Positions 45,326-55,132 of a stretch of DNA of 64,000 nt are shown piece by piece (within the stretch, counting starts at the first letter, position 1; each line of letters begins with the position of its first letter). The translations under genes were made by a program, and so were the position numbers. The notes under the pieces are model-generated. The model searched no databases and was not told the origin of the DNA. It saw only the letters and a program-made list of their open reading frames with translations. This DNA is from an uncultured Ruminiclostridium sp. (lineage in GTDB: Bacteria > Bacillota > Clostridia > Oscillospirales > Ruminococcaceae), in the NCBI GenBank assembly GCA_947630175.1, contig CANRGJ010000001.1, forward strand, positions 248,001-312,000, written 5' to 3'.

Positions 45326-47011
45326 ATGATAAATACAATCGAAAATGCAAAAATGCAGGTAAAAGAAATTGTAATGAACGCTCTGGGCAAGCTGATTGCT
45401 GACGGCAAGCTTCCCGCTGAACCGATACCCGCTTTTTCTATTGAAATACCAAATGACAAAGCGCATGGTGATTTCTCCTGCAATGCAGCCTTGATATCCG
45501 CAAAGTCTTTCAGGCAAAATCCAAGAAATATTGCTGCAATGATAGTCGAAAACTCAATTTTGGACGGAACCTTCTTTAACAAAGTCGAGCTGGCAGGACC
45601 GGGATTTTTAAATTTCTTCATAAGCGAAAGCTGGTTCTCGGAAACAGTCAATGCGGTTTTAAACGAAAAAGAGGATTACGGCAAAACAAATTACGGCGCA
45701 GGAAAAAGAGTTCTGGTCGAATTTGTTTCGGCAAATCCTACCGGTCCTATGCATATAGGAAATGCAAGAGGCGGCGCATTAGGCGATTGTCTCGCTTCCC
45801 TTTTGCAATATGCGGGGTATTATGTAGAGCGTGAATTTTATGTAAATGACGCAGGAAATCAGATAAACAAATTTGGTTTGAGCCTGGATATTCGGTACCG
45901 TCAGCATTTTGGCGACGATATTGAAATGCCCGAGGACTCATATCACGGTCAGGATATAATCGACCACGTTGAAAAATTTGCCGAAATATACGGCGACAAA
46001 TATATGAATGTATCTGAAGAAGAGCGTAGAAAAGCATTGGTTGATTATGCTCTTCCTATCAATATTAAACGGCTGGAAGAAGACCTGCTTAAATACAGAA
46101 TAAAATATGACACATGGTTTAAAGAAAGCACACTCCATAATGACGGGTCTGTTCAGGAAATTATAGATATACTCACAAAAAATGGTTATACCTATGAGCA
46201 GGACGGAGCAATATGGTTCAAATCATCAGAGCTTGGCGATGATAAAGACAGAGTTTTAGTAAGAGCAAACGGCGTTCCCACCTATTCCGTACCCGATATG
46301 GCATATCATTACAATAAACTGGTAAAAAGGAAATTTGATATTGCAATAGACGTATTAGGCGCAGATCATCACGGATATGTTCCGAGAATGAGAGCCGCAA
46401 TGAAAGCTCTGGGAATTGACGACAGAAAGCTCCAAGCAGTTATTTATCAAATGGTAATGCTGGTCAGAAACGGCGAAACCGTTAAGCTGTCAAAGCGTTC
46501 GGGAAAAGCTATTACACTGGCAACTCTACTGGACGAGATACCTATGGACGCCGCACGTTTCTTCTTTAATCTTCGTGATGCAAACACACATTTTGATTTT
46601 GACCTTGATCTGGCAGTTGAGGAAAGCTCTAAAAATCCTGTTTATTACGTTCAGTACGCTCATGCGAGAATATGCAGAATACTGGAAAAACAGTGTGAGG
46701 AAGGAAACGAATGTGCATACCTGCCTTCAAATCAGCTTACTTACTCTGAACCTACTGAAATCGAGCTTATAAGACATATAGCAACCTTACCTGATATAAT
46801 CAGCGAGGCAGCTAAAAATTATAATCCGTCCGCGATAACAAAATATCTTTATGAATTGGCACAGCATTTCCATAAATTTTATGATTCATGCCCTATCAAG
46901 GGCGCCGAAGATAATGTTCTTCAATCACGGCTGTCGCTGTGTACCGCAACAAAAATAGTGCTTAAAAATCTGCTTGATCTGCTCAAGGTCGACGCACCTG
47001 AAAAAATGTAG
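45326..47011 (+). CDS. argS: arginyl-tRNA synthetase
   Basis: A 561-residue class I synthetase. The HIGH-type motif is NPTGPMHIGNARGG and the KMSK-equivalent is VKLSKRSGK. The N-terminal Add-1 domain (IEIPNDKAHGDFSCNAAL) and the C-terminal anticodon-binding DALR domain (RLSLCTATKIVLKNLLDLL) are intact. GAAAGGATAAT precedes the ATG. Confidence 0.96.
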   Translation: MINTIENAKMQVKEIVMNALGKLIADGKLPAEPIPAFSIEIPNDKAHGDFSCNAALISAKSFRQNPRNIAAMIVENSILDGTFFNKVELAGPGFLNFFISESWFSETVNAVLNEKEDYGKTNYGAGKRVLVEFVSANPTGPMHIGNARGGALGDCLASLLQYAGYYVEREFYVNDAGNQINKFGLSLDIRYRQHFGDDIEMPEDSYHGQDIIDHVEKFAEIYGDKYMNVSEEERRKALVDYALPINIKRLEEDLLKYRIKYDTWFKESTLHNDGSVQEIIDILTKNGYTYEQDGAIWFKSSELGDDKDRVLVRANGVPTYSVPDMAYHYNKLVKRKFDIAIDVLGADHHGYVPRMRAAMKALGIDDRKLQAVIYQMVMLVRNGETVKLSKRSGKAITLATLLDEIPMDAARFFFNLRDANTHFDFDLDLAVEESSKNPVYYVQYAHARICRILEKQCEEGNECAYLPSNQLTYSEPTEIELIRHIATLPDIISEAAKNYNPSAITKYLYELAQHFHKFYDSCPIKGAEDNVLQSRLSLCTATKIVLKNLLDLLKVDAPEKM

Positions 47012-47028
47012 TTTTACCGGAGGAAAGA

Positions 47029-48015
47029 ATGAATACCGATGACAGTCATAAACGGTTTGTTTTAGCAACGGCAAATGAAAATTTATCAGGCATTTTACAA
47101 AACTGTGATTTAATAAATGATGAAAATTTCGATATAATGTTTCCTTTATGGAACGAAGCTGAAATTATCCTCCTGAATTCCGACATAAGCGACTATGATT
47201 TTAACAGAATAAACAAATTTGCAAAGGAAAAAAATATTAAAACAGCGCTTAAAATCAATTCAGTAAACAAGCTTGTGGAGCCGTTCGGTGAATTGAGCTT
47301 TACTGAGCTTATATCTGAATATGATAAAATTATCAACAAGACCGAAAATAAAAATTTTGACTTGTTTTTACTTGATGATATGCGTTCTATAACCGATATA
47401 AGAGCCGCCGTTTTTGCCTGTAAAAAAGTCGAAAAGCCTGTATATGTATTCATAAGCATAAACGAAAACGGCTCAACAGACGATTTTGAAGTAAGTGCCC
47501 TAGGCATATTGATAACAGCGCAGAAAATAGGAGCAAATATGCTGGGGATAAACTTTTCAGACGATAAAAACAAAGCCGCCGTTTGCGATGAATTGACGAA
47601 ATATTCAAAAATCCCAATAATAGCGGATAATGTTTATTTAAAAAACGATAATATCCCGCTTGATGATTCTTTTATTTTTACCCACTACAAAAGCATATAT
47701 TTTCTTGAGGCAGATACGACTGAAATATCTGAACCGATAACCTGCCAGCCTGAGATGGAAGAAATAATTTCAGATGTATGTGATAAATCCTGCGATATAT
47801 TAAGAGTAGAAATCAATACATGCGATGACGCAATAGACTTTTCCCGAAATGCACATATGTGTACTCTGCCTGTAATGTTTTATTCAGAAAATGAGCTGGC
47901 GCTGAAAATGGCTCTTATGCTTTATCAGGGTATTGCGCTGATAGACAGCGATACGATGATACCGTGCGATATTCTTGATGAAATATGCAGGAAATATGGG
48001 GCAGTGATATATTAA
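47029..48015 (+). CDS. TIM-barrel protein resembling homocysteine S-methyltransferase domains
   Basis: A 328-residue protein without a confident family. The stretch PVYVFISINENGSTDDFEVS followed by GILITAQKIGANMLGINFSD resembles the end of homocysteine S-methyltransferase (MetH N-terminal) barrels, but the zinc-binding cysteine motifs are not visible. It might be a degenerate or re-purposed barrel. It lies 17 bases after argS with GGAGG, and the NUDIX gene follows, so it is probably in the same operon. Confidence 0.45.
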   Translation: MNTDDSHKRFVLATANENLSGILQNCDLINDENFDIMFPLWNEAEIILLNSDISDYDFNRINKFAKEKNIKTALKINSVNKLVEPFGELSFTELISEYDKIINKTENKNFDLFLLDDMRSITDIRAAVFACKKVEKPVYVFISINENGSTDDFEVSALGILITAQKIGANMLGINFSDDKNKAAVCDELTKYSKIPIIADNVYLKNDNIPLDDSFIFTHYKSIYFLEADTTEISEPITCQPEMEEIISDVCDKSCDILRVEINTCDDAIDFSRNAHMCTLPVMFYSENELALKMALMLYQGIALIDSDTMIPCDILDEICRKYGAVIY

Positions 48016-48038
48016 ACATACACAAAGGGGTCTATAAA

Positions 48039-48584
48039 ATGCATTTAAATGAAAAAACTCTAAAGAGCGAACTTATTTACGAAGGAAAAGTTGTAAAGCT
48101 GTACCGGGACGATGTTCTTTTGGAAAACGATTGTAAAGCGTCACGGGAGGTCATTAAGCACCCAGGCGGAGTATGCGTTGTTCCCCTTACCGAAAACAAC
48201 GAAGTTATTTTTGTTTCTCAATTCAGATACCCAATAGGAAAAGTGCTTACAGAAATTCCCGCAGGAAAATTGGAATGGGGAGAAGACCATTTTACCTGCG
48301 GGAAAAGAGAGCTTAAAGAAGAAACCGGCTGTACAGCAAAAAAATATGATTATTTGGGATATCTTTTGCCTACTCCTGCATATGATACCGAAATAATCCA
48401 TATGTATCTTGCAAGAGAACTCTCTCAGTCTGACCAGAAACTTGATGAGGACGAATTTCTGGATCTAAAGAGAGTTCCCTTCGATAAAGCAATCGAAATG
48501 ATATTTATCGGTGAAATAACAGACGCCAAAACTCAGCTTGCGCTGCTCAAGACAAAATTCCTTCTTGAGGCTGAGAGGAAATAA
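48039..48584 (+). CDS. nudF: NUDIX hydrolase, ADP-ribose pyrophosphatase type
   Basis: A 181-residue NUDIX enzyme that hydrolyses ADP-ribose to AMP and ribose 5-phosphate. The complete NUDIX box GKLEWGEDHF...RELKEETG is present at about residues 74-97. The following YLLPTPAYDTEIIHMYLA fits NudF members. AAAGGGG precedes the ATG at 48039. The 3' end overlaps the convergent spoVG gene by 38 bases. Confidence 0.9.
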   Translation: MHLNEKTLKSELIYEGKVVKLYRDDVLLENDCKASREVIKHPGGVCVVPLTENNEVIFVSQFRYPIGKVLTEIPAGKLEWGEDHFTCGKRELKEETGCTAKKYDYLGYLLPTPAYDTEIIHMYLARELSQSDQKLDEDEFLDLKRVPFDKAIEMIFIGEITDAKTQLALLKTKFLLEAERK

Positions 48585-48831
48585 ATCCGTGGTAAGCGGA
48601 TAAAATTTTGTCCTCGACCTGTTTTCTTGCCTCAGGACTTATGGGGTGGACTATATCTCTGAAATTGCCTGCATCGTCACGTCTGCTGGGCATAGCCACA
48701 AAAAGCCTTTCATCTCCCTGTATTATCTTTATGTCATGAATTGCAATTGCGTCCTCTATGGTCAATGAAACAACAGCTCTCAAGCGGGCTTCGTTCATGG
48801 TTTTTCTTATTCTGACATCGCTGATTTTCAT
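48547..48831 (-). CDS. spoVG: septation/regulatory protein SpoVG
   Basis: A 94-residue SpoVG with the conserved core RAVVSLTIEDAIAIHDIKII and MPSRRDDAGNFRDIVHPI. It binds nucleic acids and influences sporulation, capsule and virulence genes in Firmicutes. GAAAGGAAAC precedes the ATG. Its last 38 bases overlap the convergent nudF gene. Confidence 0.95.
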   Translation of the reverse strand: MKISDVRIRKTMNEARLRAVVSLTIEDAIAIHDIKIIQGDERLFVAMPSRRDDAGNFRDIVHPISPEARKQVEDKILSAYHGFISSQPQEGILS

Positions 48832-48966
48832 ATTTTATTTGTTTCCTTTCATGTGATAGAATTAGTTTAAGCATAATACAACAAAAATATTCATTTTGTA
48901 TAGTTAAGATACTTTGTTCAATAATTTTAGTATACAAGAATATATTTTCCAAAAGGAGAATTAAGA

Positions 48967-50343
48967 ATGAAAGATTTTCTCAGCGGTAAAAAACATATCC
49001 ACTTTATCGGAATAGGCGGAAGCGGTATGTATCCGCTGGCTCAAATACTTCACATAAATGGATATTATCTTACAGGCTCTGACAATAACGAGACCGAAAC
49101 AGTGGAGCTTGTACGCAAAATGGGTATTGAAGTACAAATCGGTCAGTGTGCCGAAAATATAGGCGATGCTGACCTTATTGTTTATACTGCCGCAATAATG
49201 GACGACAACCCTGAGCTTATCGCCGCAAGACAAAGCGGTGCAGAAGTTATTGAGCGCTCTGTTCTGCTTGGTCTGATAACCGAACATTATAGCAATGCAA
49301 TATGTATATCGGGTACTCACGGAAAAACCACTACTACTTCAATGCTGACGCAGATCTTTCTTGCTGAGAATATAGATATTTCCGCTGTGATAGGCGGTAA
49401 GCTGAAAGCTATCGGCGGGAGTGGCATTGCTGGAAAAAGCAATATATTAGTATGCGAGGCCTGCGAATTTCAGGATCATTTTCTTAATCTCGCCGTTGAC
49501 GTAGCGGTAATATTAAATGTAGATGAAGACCACCTTGACTATTTCAAAAATCTGGATAATATCATAAAATCTTTCCATAAGTTCAGTGAAAATGCGACAA
49601 AAGCTATTGTTGTAAACGGTGATGATTCTAATTCAATGAAAGCTGTTGAAGGAATAAGCGGAAAAGATATAATAACCTTCGGGAAAAATGATACAAATGA
49701 CTGGTATCCTGTCAATATTCAGCATATTGATGCGATGAAAACTTCATTTACAATAATGAACAAAGGGAAAGCTGTATGTGACGCAGTAATAAATGTAGCG
49801 GGCGAACATAATGTTATAAATGCAGTTGCGGCAGCTTGCACGGCCTTTTATTCAGGAGTATCAGTTGAAGCAATAAAAAAAGGACTTTATGATTTTACAG
49901 GTGCGGGAAGGCGCTTTGAAAAATACGGAGAATACGGCGGTATAACCGTTGTAGACGATTACGCACATCATCCCGCCGAAATAAAAGCCACCCTGACTAC
50001 CGCTAAAAGTATGAATTTTAAACGTGTCTGGGCAGTTCATCAGCCATTTACCTATTCAAGAACATATATGCTTATGGATGATTTTGCGGAAGTTCTCTCC
50101 ATAGCTGACAAAACCGTTCTTACAGAAATAATGGGCAGCCGTGAGAAAAACACGTTCAACGTATATGCAAAAGACCTTTGTGATAGGATCAAAGGTGCAG
50201 TATGGTTCAAGGAATTTGATGAAACTGCCAACTATGTATGCGACAACGCAGAAGAAGGAGATTTGATAATAACATTAGGCTGCGGCGACGTGTACAAAGT
50301 TGCAAGAATGATATGTGAAAAACTGAAAAAGAAATTCGACTGA
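48967..50343 (+). CDS. murC: UDP-N-acetylmuramate--L-alanine ligase
   Basis: A 458-residue Mur ligase adding L-alanine to UDP-MurNAc. N-terminal Rossmann motif GIGGSGMYPLA, ATP loop ISGTHGKTTTTSM at about residues 115-127, and the C-terminal VVDDYAHHPAEIKATL signature are intact. AAAAGGAG precedes the ATG. It stands alone between terminators rather than in a dcw cluster. Confidence 0.96.
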   Translation: MKDFLSGKKHIHFIGIGGSGMYPLAQILHINGYYLTGSDNNETETVELVRKMGIEVQIGQCAENIGDADLIVYTAAIMDDNPELIAARQSGAEVIERSVLLGLITEHYSNAICISGTHGKTTTTSMLTQIFLAENIDISAVIGGKLKAIGGSGIAGKSNILVCEACEFQDHFLNLAVDVAVILNVDEDHLDYFKNLDNIIKSFHKFSENATKAIVVNGDDSNSMKAVEGISGKDIITFGKNDTNDWYPVNIQHIDAMKTSFTIMNKGKAVCDAVINVAGEHNVINAVAAACTAFYSGVSVEAIKKGLYDFTGAGRRFEKYGEYGGITVVDDYAHHPAEIKATLTTAKSMNFKRVWAVHQPFTYSRTYMLMDDFAEVLSIADKTVLTEIMGSREKNTFNVYAKDLCDRIKGAVWFKEFDETANYVCDNAEEGDLIITLGCGDVYKVARMICEKLKKKFD

Positions 50344-50351
50344 TTTGAAAT

Positions 50352-50388
50352 AAAAAATTCCCCTGCTATTGTAAGTAGGGGAATTTTT
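50352..50388. terminator. bidirectional terminator between murC and the glycosylase gene
   Basis: AAAAATTCCCCT pairs with AGGGGAATTTTT around a short loop, with A and T runs. It overlaps the last codon of the convergent gene. Confidence 0.8.
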
Positions 50389-50902
50389 ATGTTCGTATTA
50401 TAAATCTCCATGGTTTATTTTTCCATTCTTCACCCGCATAATCTATTCCAACTCTGGGGGCTGTGAAAATATCGAATTTTTTACCGTCGTCCTCTATCCA
50501 AATTTCATCATTGTCGCATATTGACAGACCGTTAAATCGTTTGTCAACGCCCAAGGCTTTTGTCAATCTCGCAGGGCCGTTAAAATTTTCTCCTGCTCTG
50601 AGCAAAACGCCCTCCGGGTGTCCATCTTCTCCCGTTATGACGTTCATAAGCCAGTGCATACCGTAGCACAGATATACATAAATTATTCCCGGCCTGCCGT
50701 AAAGAAGTTCTGTTCTCGGTGTTCGTCCTTTTGAGGCATGACAGCCCTTGTCTTCCTCTCCGCAATACGCCTCTGTTTCGGTTATGCGGATCTTACTTAC
50801 TTCCCCGTTTTCAAATTTTCGTACTACGATTTTCCCTGCCAGCTCTCTTGCAACGATCAATGCATCTCTGTGGAAGAAATCTTCTCCCAGCTTTTCCGAC
50901 AA
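50387..50902 (-). CDS. DNA-3-methyladenine glycosylase (AAG/MPG type)
   Basis: A 171-residue alkyladenine glycosylase removing damaged purines. Visible signatures: ARELAGKIVV, TETEAYCGEEDKGCHA with the catalytic Glu, YGRPGIIYVYLCYGMHW and GPARLTKALG. It is slightly short at the C-terminus but the catalytic core is complete. It lies 14 bases after the AAA ATPase gene. Confidence 0.9.
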   Translation of the reverse strand: MSEKLGEDFFHRDALIVARELAGKIVVRKFENGEVSKIRITETEAYCGEEDKGCHASKGRTPRTELLYGRPGIIYVYLCYGMHWLMNVITGEDGHPEGVLLRAGENFNGPARLTKALGVDKRFNGLSICDNDEIWIEDDGKKFDIFTAPRVGIDYAGEEWKNKPWRFIIRT

Positions 50903-50916
50903 AACCTATCACTTCC

Positions 50917-51777
50917 TTATTTTTCAAACTCATTCATATGAAACTTAAAGAAATCATAATATGCTCTTACATTTTCAAGTTCGGTCCAATTTCTTTTTCT
51001 TACAGGTACACTGTCAAAATCGTATATTTTAGCATTTTTTGCAGCGAGCAAAAAAGGAGAATGAGTAGATATAATAAACTGACATCCGAGCTTTGACGCA
51101 GAAGTTTCTATCAATTCAAGAAGGGACAATTGTCTTTGGGGTGACATACTGTTTTCAGGCTCATCTAAAAGATACAACCCGTTTTCAACTATTCTATCGA
51201 AAAAATAATTATATGCGCTTTCACCATTGGAATATTCCCGTATATTTCCAGCCATATTTTTTCTTACATATTGCGACATTGACTTACTTTGAGCCATATT
51301 TACCTTTACCAGCATTTCAAAGTCGTCCATAGACTTCATTTGAAACCTTCTGTGTTTCAGTTCCCTGTATTCGTCGAACATTTGTTCTCTTCTGTTATCT
51401 ATCCTTCGATTTTTATCCCTTATGTTAAGCACATATTCAAAGATATCATCACTTGTTATTATACAACTGTTTTCCGGCACTGATGTGTTAAGTTCATATT
51501 CACACATACGGACATAATTTTCAAAAAAGCTGCTGCGGTTATATAAGGTTTCTCTTTTAAGCGAAAGCGTTTCTGCTATTATATTAAGCGCAGTTGTTTT
51601 CCCACTCCCGTTGCCGCCATATAAAAAAGTAATATGATCAAAGGATAACTCAGTGATATTCTTTTGCGATAAAATGCCAAAAGGATAATACGTATCAAAA
51701 CAAGTTCTTCGTTCTGAAAAAAATAAATCGTTTTCCCTTTCTCTGTCAGGAAAATAAAATGATGAAAGATAAACCAT
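50917..51777 (-). CDS. AAA/ABC-type ATPase with SMC-like nucleotide-binding domain
   Basis: A 286-residue cytoplasmic ATPase. Walker A GGNGSGKTTAL at about residue 55 and Walker B LYLLDEPENSMSP near 205 are followed by ISTHSPFLL (switch His). The ABC signature position reads SNGESAY. Between them is a charged helical insert (RREQMFDEYRELKHRR). It belongs to the standalone AAA_21-type ATPases, sometimes part of defence pairs, but no partner nuclease is adjacent. Substrate unknown. Confidence 0.75.
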   Translation of the reverse strand: MVYLSSFYFPDRERENDLFFSERRTCFDTYYPFGILSQKNITELSFDHITFLYGGNGSGKTTALNIIAETLSLKRETLYNRSSFFENYVRMCEYELNTSVPENSCIITSDDIFEYVLNIRDKNRRIDNRREQMFDEYRELKHRRFQMKSMDDFEMLVKVNMAQSKSMSQYVRKNMAGNIREYSNGESAYNYFFDRIVENGLYLLDEPENSMSPQRQLSLLELIETSASKLGCQFIISTHSPFLLAAKNAKIYDFDSVPVRKRNWTELENVRAYYDFFKFHMNEFEK

Positions 51778-51794
51778 ATTTGCACCTTTAACGT

Positions 51795-52994
51795 CTATCT
51801 CGCTTTAAATACATTCCCCATATATCCTACGCAGTTCTTTCCGCCTTTTTTTGCAACTGCAAGATTGTCTTCCGCTTCGGTAAACATTTTTGAATAATCA
51901 GTAAAGTCATCTTCAATTATAGATGAAATTCCCACAGTAATCGTCACAGGCTTGTCGTTTTCAAAAGGCAGTCCCATAATTTCAACGCTTTTTCTTATCT
52001 GCTCCGCAAAAGAGACCAGATCGTATTCCGAAATATTCTGCACGATAATTACAAATTCATCTCCGCTGTAACGTGAAATAATATCAGTTTTTGTTTTTGC
52101 GATTATTCTCACACAATTGCAGACATTATACAGACATTCATCACTTTGAGTATCTGAATAAATATGATTATACCGTCTGAAATCATCAATATCAAAAAAG
52201 ATCGCAGCAATATTTTTATCTGCTCCTCTGTCAATAAGGTCCATCAACCGTTTTATCAAACCTTTTTTATTAAGAAGACCTGTCAGTGAATCCTTTTCAT
52301 TTATCTGGCGGCAGCGTTCGTTGGCGATATTGAGTTGTCTGTCGCTTATATAAAGGCAACAATATGCGCTGTACACCAATGAGGAAACAATAATGTATGC
52401 CGCTGAAAATACCGCCGCAAGCAGCATAAGCGAAATATCTGCATGAAATACAATTCCTAAAATAATCGTTATAAGCAAAAAAGGCGTAATGAATATAAGC
52501 GATTTTTTTAAATCAAACAAAGGAAAAACCGTGAGAACTACAAGATACAAATAAAATCTGTAAGAAAAAATATTAGCGGAAAAGTCCGACGCACATAACA
52601 ATAACATACCAAGAGAAAAAATTGACCAGAAAATGATGATATATTTATCAAGCTGATTTTCTTTTGATTTTTTATGCTTATACTCTCCGAAAATCAACAC
52701 CGCCATAAAGCTGCAGCCAAAGAGTAAGGATATCAGACCGATTATAGACAGTACAGCTTCGGTCAAAACCGATTTATTTATATCTATTATCACCAAAACA
52801 AGTGAAATAACACAAATAACAGCTAACGGTACAGCCAAAAAAAGTATCCTTCTGCAATTTACAGCGCACAGGTTTTGCTGTAATAGCTTTTCGGAAAGAG
52901 GGTCTTCTGTCTCAAATTCCTTGATTTTAGTACCGCTGAGATGTTTTCCGTAATCGTCGATCACACTTCTTATAATTTTAAAAAGCTCCGTCAA
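51795..52994 (-). CDS. membrane diguanylate cyclase (GGDEF)
   Basis: A 399-residue protein. A cytoplasmic N-terminus of about 45 residues, six membrane segments (about 48-220) and a C-terminal GGDEF domain: KDSLTGLLNKKGLIKRL, FFDIDDFRRYN, and the active loop RYSGDEFVII. An SGDEF loop is usually still catalytic. It should make cyclic di-GMP in response to an unknown membrane signal. It is the second GGDEF protein of the window. Confidence 0.88.
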   Translation of the reverse strand: MTELFKIIRSVIDDYGKHLSGTKIKEFETEDPLSEKLLQQNLCAVNCRRILFLAVPLAVICVISLVLVIIDINKSVLTEAVLSIIGLISLLFGCSFMAVLIFGEYKHKKSKENQLDKYIIIFWSIFSLGMLLLCASDFSANIFSYRFYLYLVVLTVFPLFDLKKSLIFITPFLLITIILGIVFHADISLMLLAAVFSAAYIIVSSLVYSAYCCLYISDRQLNIANERCRQINEKDSLTGLLNKKGLIKRLMDLIDRGADKNIAAIFFDIDDFRRYNHIYSDTQSDECLYNVCNCVRIIAKTKTDIISRYSGDEFVIIVQNISEYDLVSFAEQIRKSVEIMGLPFENDKPVTITVGISSIIEDDFTDYSKMFTEAEDNLAVAKKGGKNCVGYMGNVFKAR

Positions 52995-53013
52995 TTTTTA
53001 TCCCTCTCTTAAC

Positions 53014-53811
53014 TCAACCGCATTTCGCAAGAATCTCAATGCATTTTACAGGGCAGGACTGCGCACATATGCCGCAGGAAACGCATTTATTGTAATCAAT
53101 TTCAGCATGGTTCCCATTTATTGAAACAGCCTTCTCAGGGCATTTCTTTACACATATGCCGCACCCGATACAGCCGTTCTTGCAAACCGTTCTTGTAACT
53201 TTTCCTATATCCTGCGACGAACAGCGTACAGCCACTACTGATGATTTTTTCTTTAAGGAAATAAGGTGATTGGGGCAAACCTTAACGCATTTTCCACAGG
53301 CAAAGCATTTATGAGGATCAATAACGGCAACGCCATTCACAATTTTTATGGCGTCATTTTCACAAACTCTTACGCAATCGCCAAAGCCTGTGCAGCCATA
53401 AGAACAGTTCCCTTTTCCGTTATAGAATTTTTCGGCGGCTACGCATTGTTTTGTTCCCACGTATACATACTTGTCCTCAGTAGCGCCGTTGCAACCATTG
53501 CAGTGAACATAAGCCACCATAGGCTCGCTTTCTTCTACTTCAACGCCAAGTATACCGCTTATTTTTTTATTGACCTCAAGTCCGCCTGGAGAACAAAGGT
53601 TGGGCTTTGCTGCTCCGCTTGCAATTGCCTGAGCATACGCCTCACAGCCTGCAAATCCACAACCGCCGCAGTTTGCTCCCGGCAAAGCCTCTGTTATTTT
53701 TTCTACCGTTTCATCTGTCTTTACAAAGAATATTTTTCCCGCAACCGTAAGCAATGCTCCTGCAACTGCTCCTATTATCAGGAAAAACAAAACACTAATT
53801 ACCGATTCCAT
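53014..53811 (-). CDS. rnfB: Rnf complex subunit B (ferredoxin-type)
   Basis: The 265-residue electron-input subunit: N-terminal membrane helix (residues 4-22), an Fe-S cluster domain (GANCGGCGFAGCEAYA, then a later Cys), and several [4Fe-4S] ferredoxin motifs (CFACGKCVKVCP, CIGCGICVKKCP, CVSCGICAQSCP). It receives electrons from ferredoxin. The ATG at 53811 has GGAGG upstream; the longer frame runs into rnfA. It is the last gene of rnfCDGEAB. Confidence 0.95.
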   Translation of the reverse strand: MESVISVLFFLIIGAVAGALLTVAGKIFFVKTDETVEKITEALPGANCGGCGFAGCEAYAQAIASGAAKPNLCSPGGLEVNKKISGILGVEVEESEPMVAYVHCNGCNGATEDKYVYVGTKQCVAAEKFYNGKGNCSYGCTGFGDCVRVCENDAIKIVNGVAVIDPHKCFACGKCVKVCPNHLISLKKKSSVVAVRCSSQDIGKVTRTVCKNGCIGCGICVKKCPEKAVSINGNHAEIDYNKCVSCGICAQSCPVKCIEILAKCG

Positions 53812-53812
53812 T

Positions 53813-54415
53813 TCAGCCTCCGAAAATATTATCCACAATGCCGCCAAAGCCTATAAATGCAAGGGAAACAATAGATGCGGCCATAAGAGTTATAGGAGTG
53901 CCCTGTAATGCTTTGGGTATATTGCAGCGTTCAAGCCGTCCTCTAACGCCTGAAAAGATAAGCATTACCAACAAAAAGCCTATTCCTGCACCCAATGCAT
54001 TGACAAGCGACTCACCAAATCCGTACTCATTGTCAATATTCAGTATTGTAACGCCCAAAACAGCGCAGTTGGTAGTTATAAGAGGAAGATATACGCCCAG
54101 CGATTTATAAAGAGGAGGAATGTACTTTTTCATAGCCATTTCTACAAGCTGGACTAAAAGTGCAATTATCAAAATGAAAGCTACCGTTTGCATATATTCT
54201 ATATGTAGCGGTACAAGAACGCCGTAATAAATCGGATATGTAGCGGCGGTAGAAAACACCATAACAAATGTTACAGCTATCCCCATTCCGAGAGAACTGT
54301 TTGTCTTTTTGGAAACGCCGAGAAAAGGACATATTCCCAAAAATTTACTGAGTACAAAATTCTCAGTTAATATGCCTGTTAAGAGAATAATTGCAACTGT
54401 CTTAAAAATTTCCAT
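53813..54415 (-). CDS. rnfA: Rnf complex subunit A
   Basis: A 200-residue membrane protein with six hydrophobic segments and the RnfA/NqrE motifs LTENFVLSKFLGICPFLGVS and PLITTNCAVLGVTI. It holds a membrane Fe-S cluster together with RnfE. It is one base upstream of the rnfB ATG region. Confidence 0.95.
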   Translation of the reverse strand: MEIFKTVAIILLTGILTENFVLSKFLGICPFLGVSKKTNSSLGMGIAVTFVMVFSTAATYPIYYGVLVPLHIEYMQTVAFILIIALLVQLVEMAMKKYIPPLYKSLGVYLPLITTNCAVLGVTILNIDNEYGFGESLVNALGAGIGFLLVMLIFSGVRGRLERCNIPKALQGTPITLMAASIVSLAFIGFGGIVDNIFGG

Positions 54416-54449
54416 TTTGTATTATCATACTCCTGTTCAAGAAATGATT

Positions 54450-55121
54450 TTATGCTTTTTCTTCAGTAGGCTCATCTGACGCAAACTTGCACATATCTCT
54501 GTTAGGGCAAGCCGTGCAGGTAATATCCTTCGGTTTTTTCTTAGTAGCAATTCCCACAATGGCAATTATAACTCCCAATGAGAAAAATCCTCCAGCAGGC
54601 AAAATAAAAATAGTCATCGGCTGAATAAAATCAGGCATAAGCTGAATACCAAACCATGTTCCAGAACCTAAAATTTCACGGAACGAACCCACCACTAACA
54701 AAGAGAGGGTAAATCCGACGCCCATGCCGAGACCGTCAAATATGGACGGTATCACTTTATTTTTGCACGCAAACATCTCTGCTCTTCCAAGTATTATGCA
54801 GTTGACTGTGATAAGGCTTAAAAAGAGTCCCAAAGCGTCATACAAGGAAGGAACAAATTTTTGCAGCAGCATTCCTACCAAGGTAACAAATCCTGAAATA
54901 ATAACTATAAACGCAGGCAGTCTGACCTGTGAAGGAATTATTTTTTTCAGCAGTGAAATAACGCAGTTAGAGCAAACCAAAACAAACGTTGTAGCAAGCC
55001 CCATTCCCAAACCGTTTTCAGCCATTGTGGTGACCGCAAGAGTAGGACACATACCTAAAAGCATAACGAGGTTTGGGTTTTCTTTTATAATTCCTTTGGT
55101 AAATTCTTTTAAATTGCTCAT
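54450..55121 (-). CDS. rnfE: Rnf complex subunit E
   Basis: A 223-residue membrane protein paralogous to RnfA (PNLVMLLGMCPTLAVT, LITVNCIILGRAE). The C-terminus has a cysteine-rich tail (ITCTACPNRDMC), an addition common in clostridial RnfE. The ATG at 55121 follows GGAGGC; the longer frame overlaps rnfG. Confidence 0.94.
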   Translation of the reverse strand: MSNLKEFTKGIIKENPNLVMLLGMCPTLAVTTMAENGLGMGLATTFVLVCSNCVISLLKKIIPSQVRLPAFIVIISGFVTLVGMLLQKFVPSLYDALGLFLSLITVNCIILGRAEMFACKNKVIPSIFDGLGMGVGFTLSLLVVGSFREILGSGTWFGIQLMPDFIQPMTIFILPAGGFFSLGVIIAIVGIATKKKPKDITCTACPNRDMCKFASDEPTEEKA

Positions 55122-55132
55122 AAAAGCCTCCA

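Noticed and set aside
51093..51483. Plus-strand frames opposite the AAA ATPase
   Set aside because: No ribosome binding sites; shadows of the ATPase gene.
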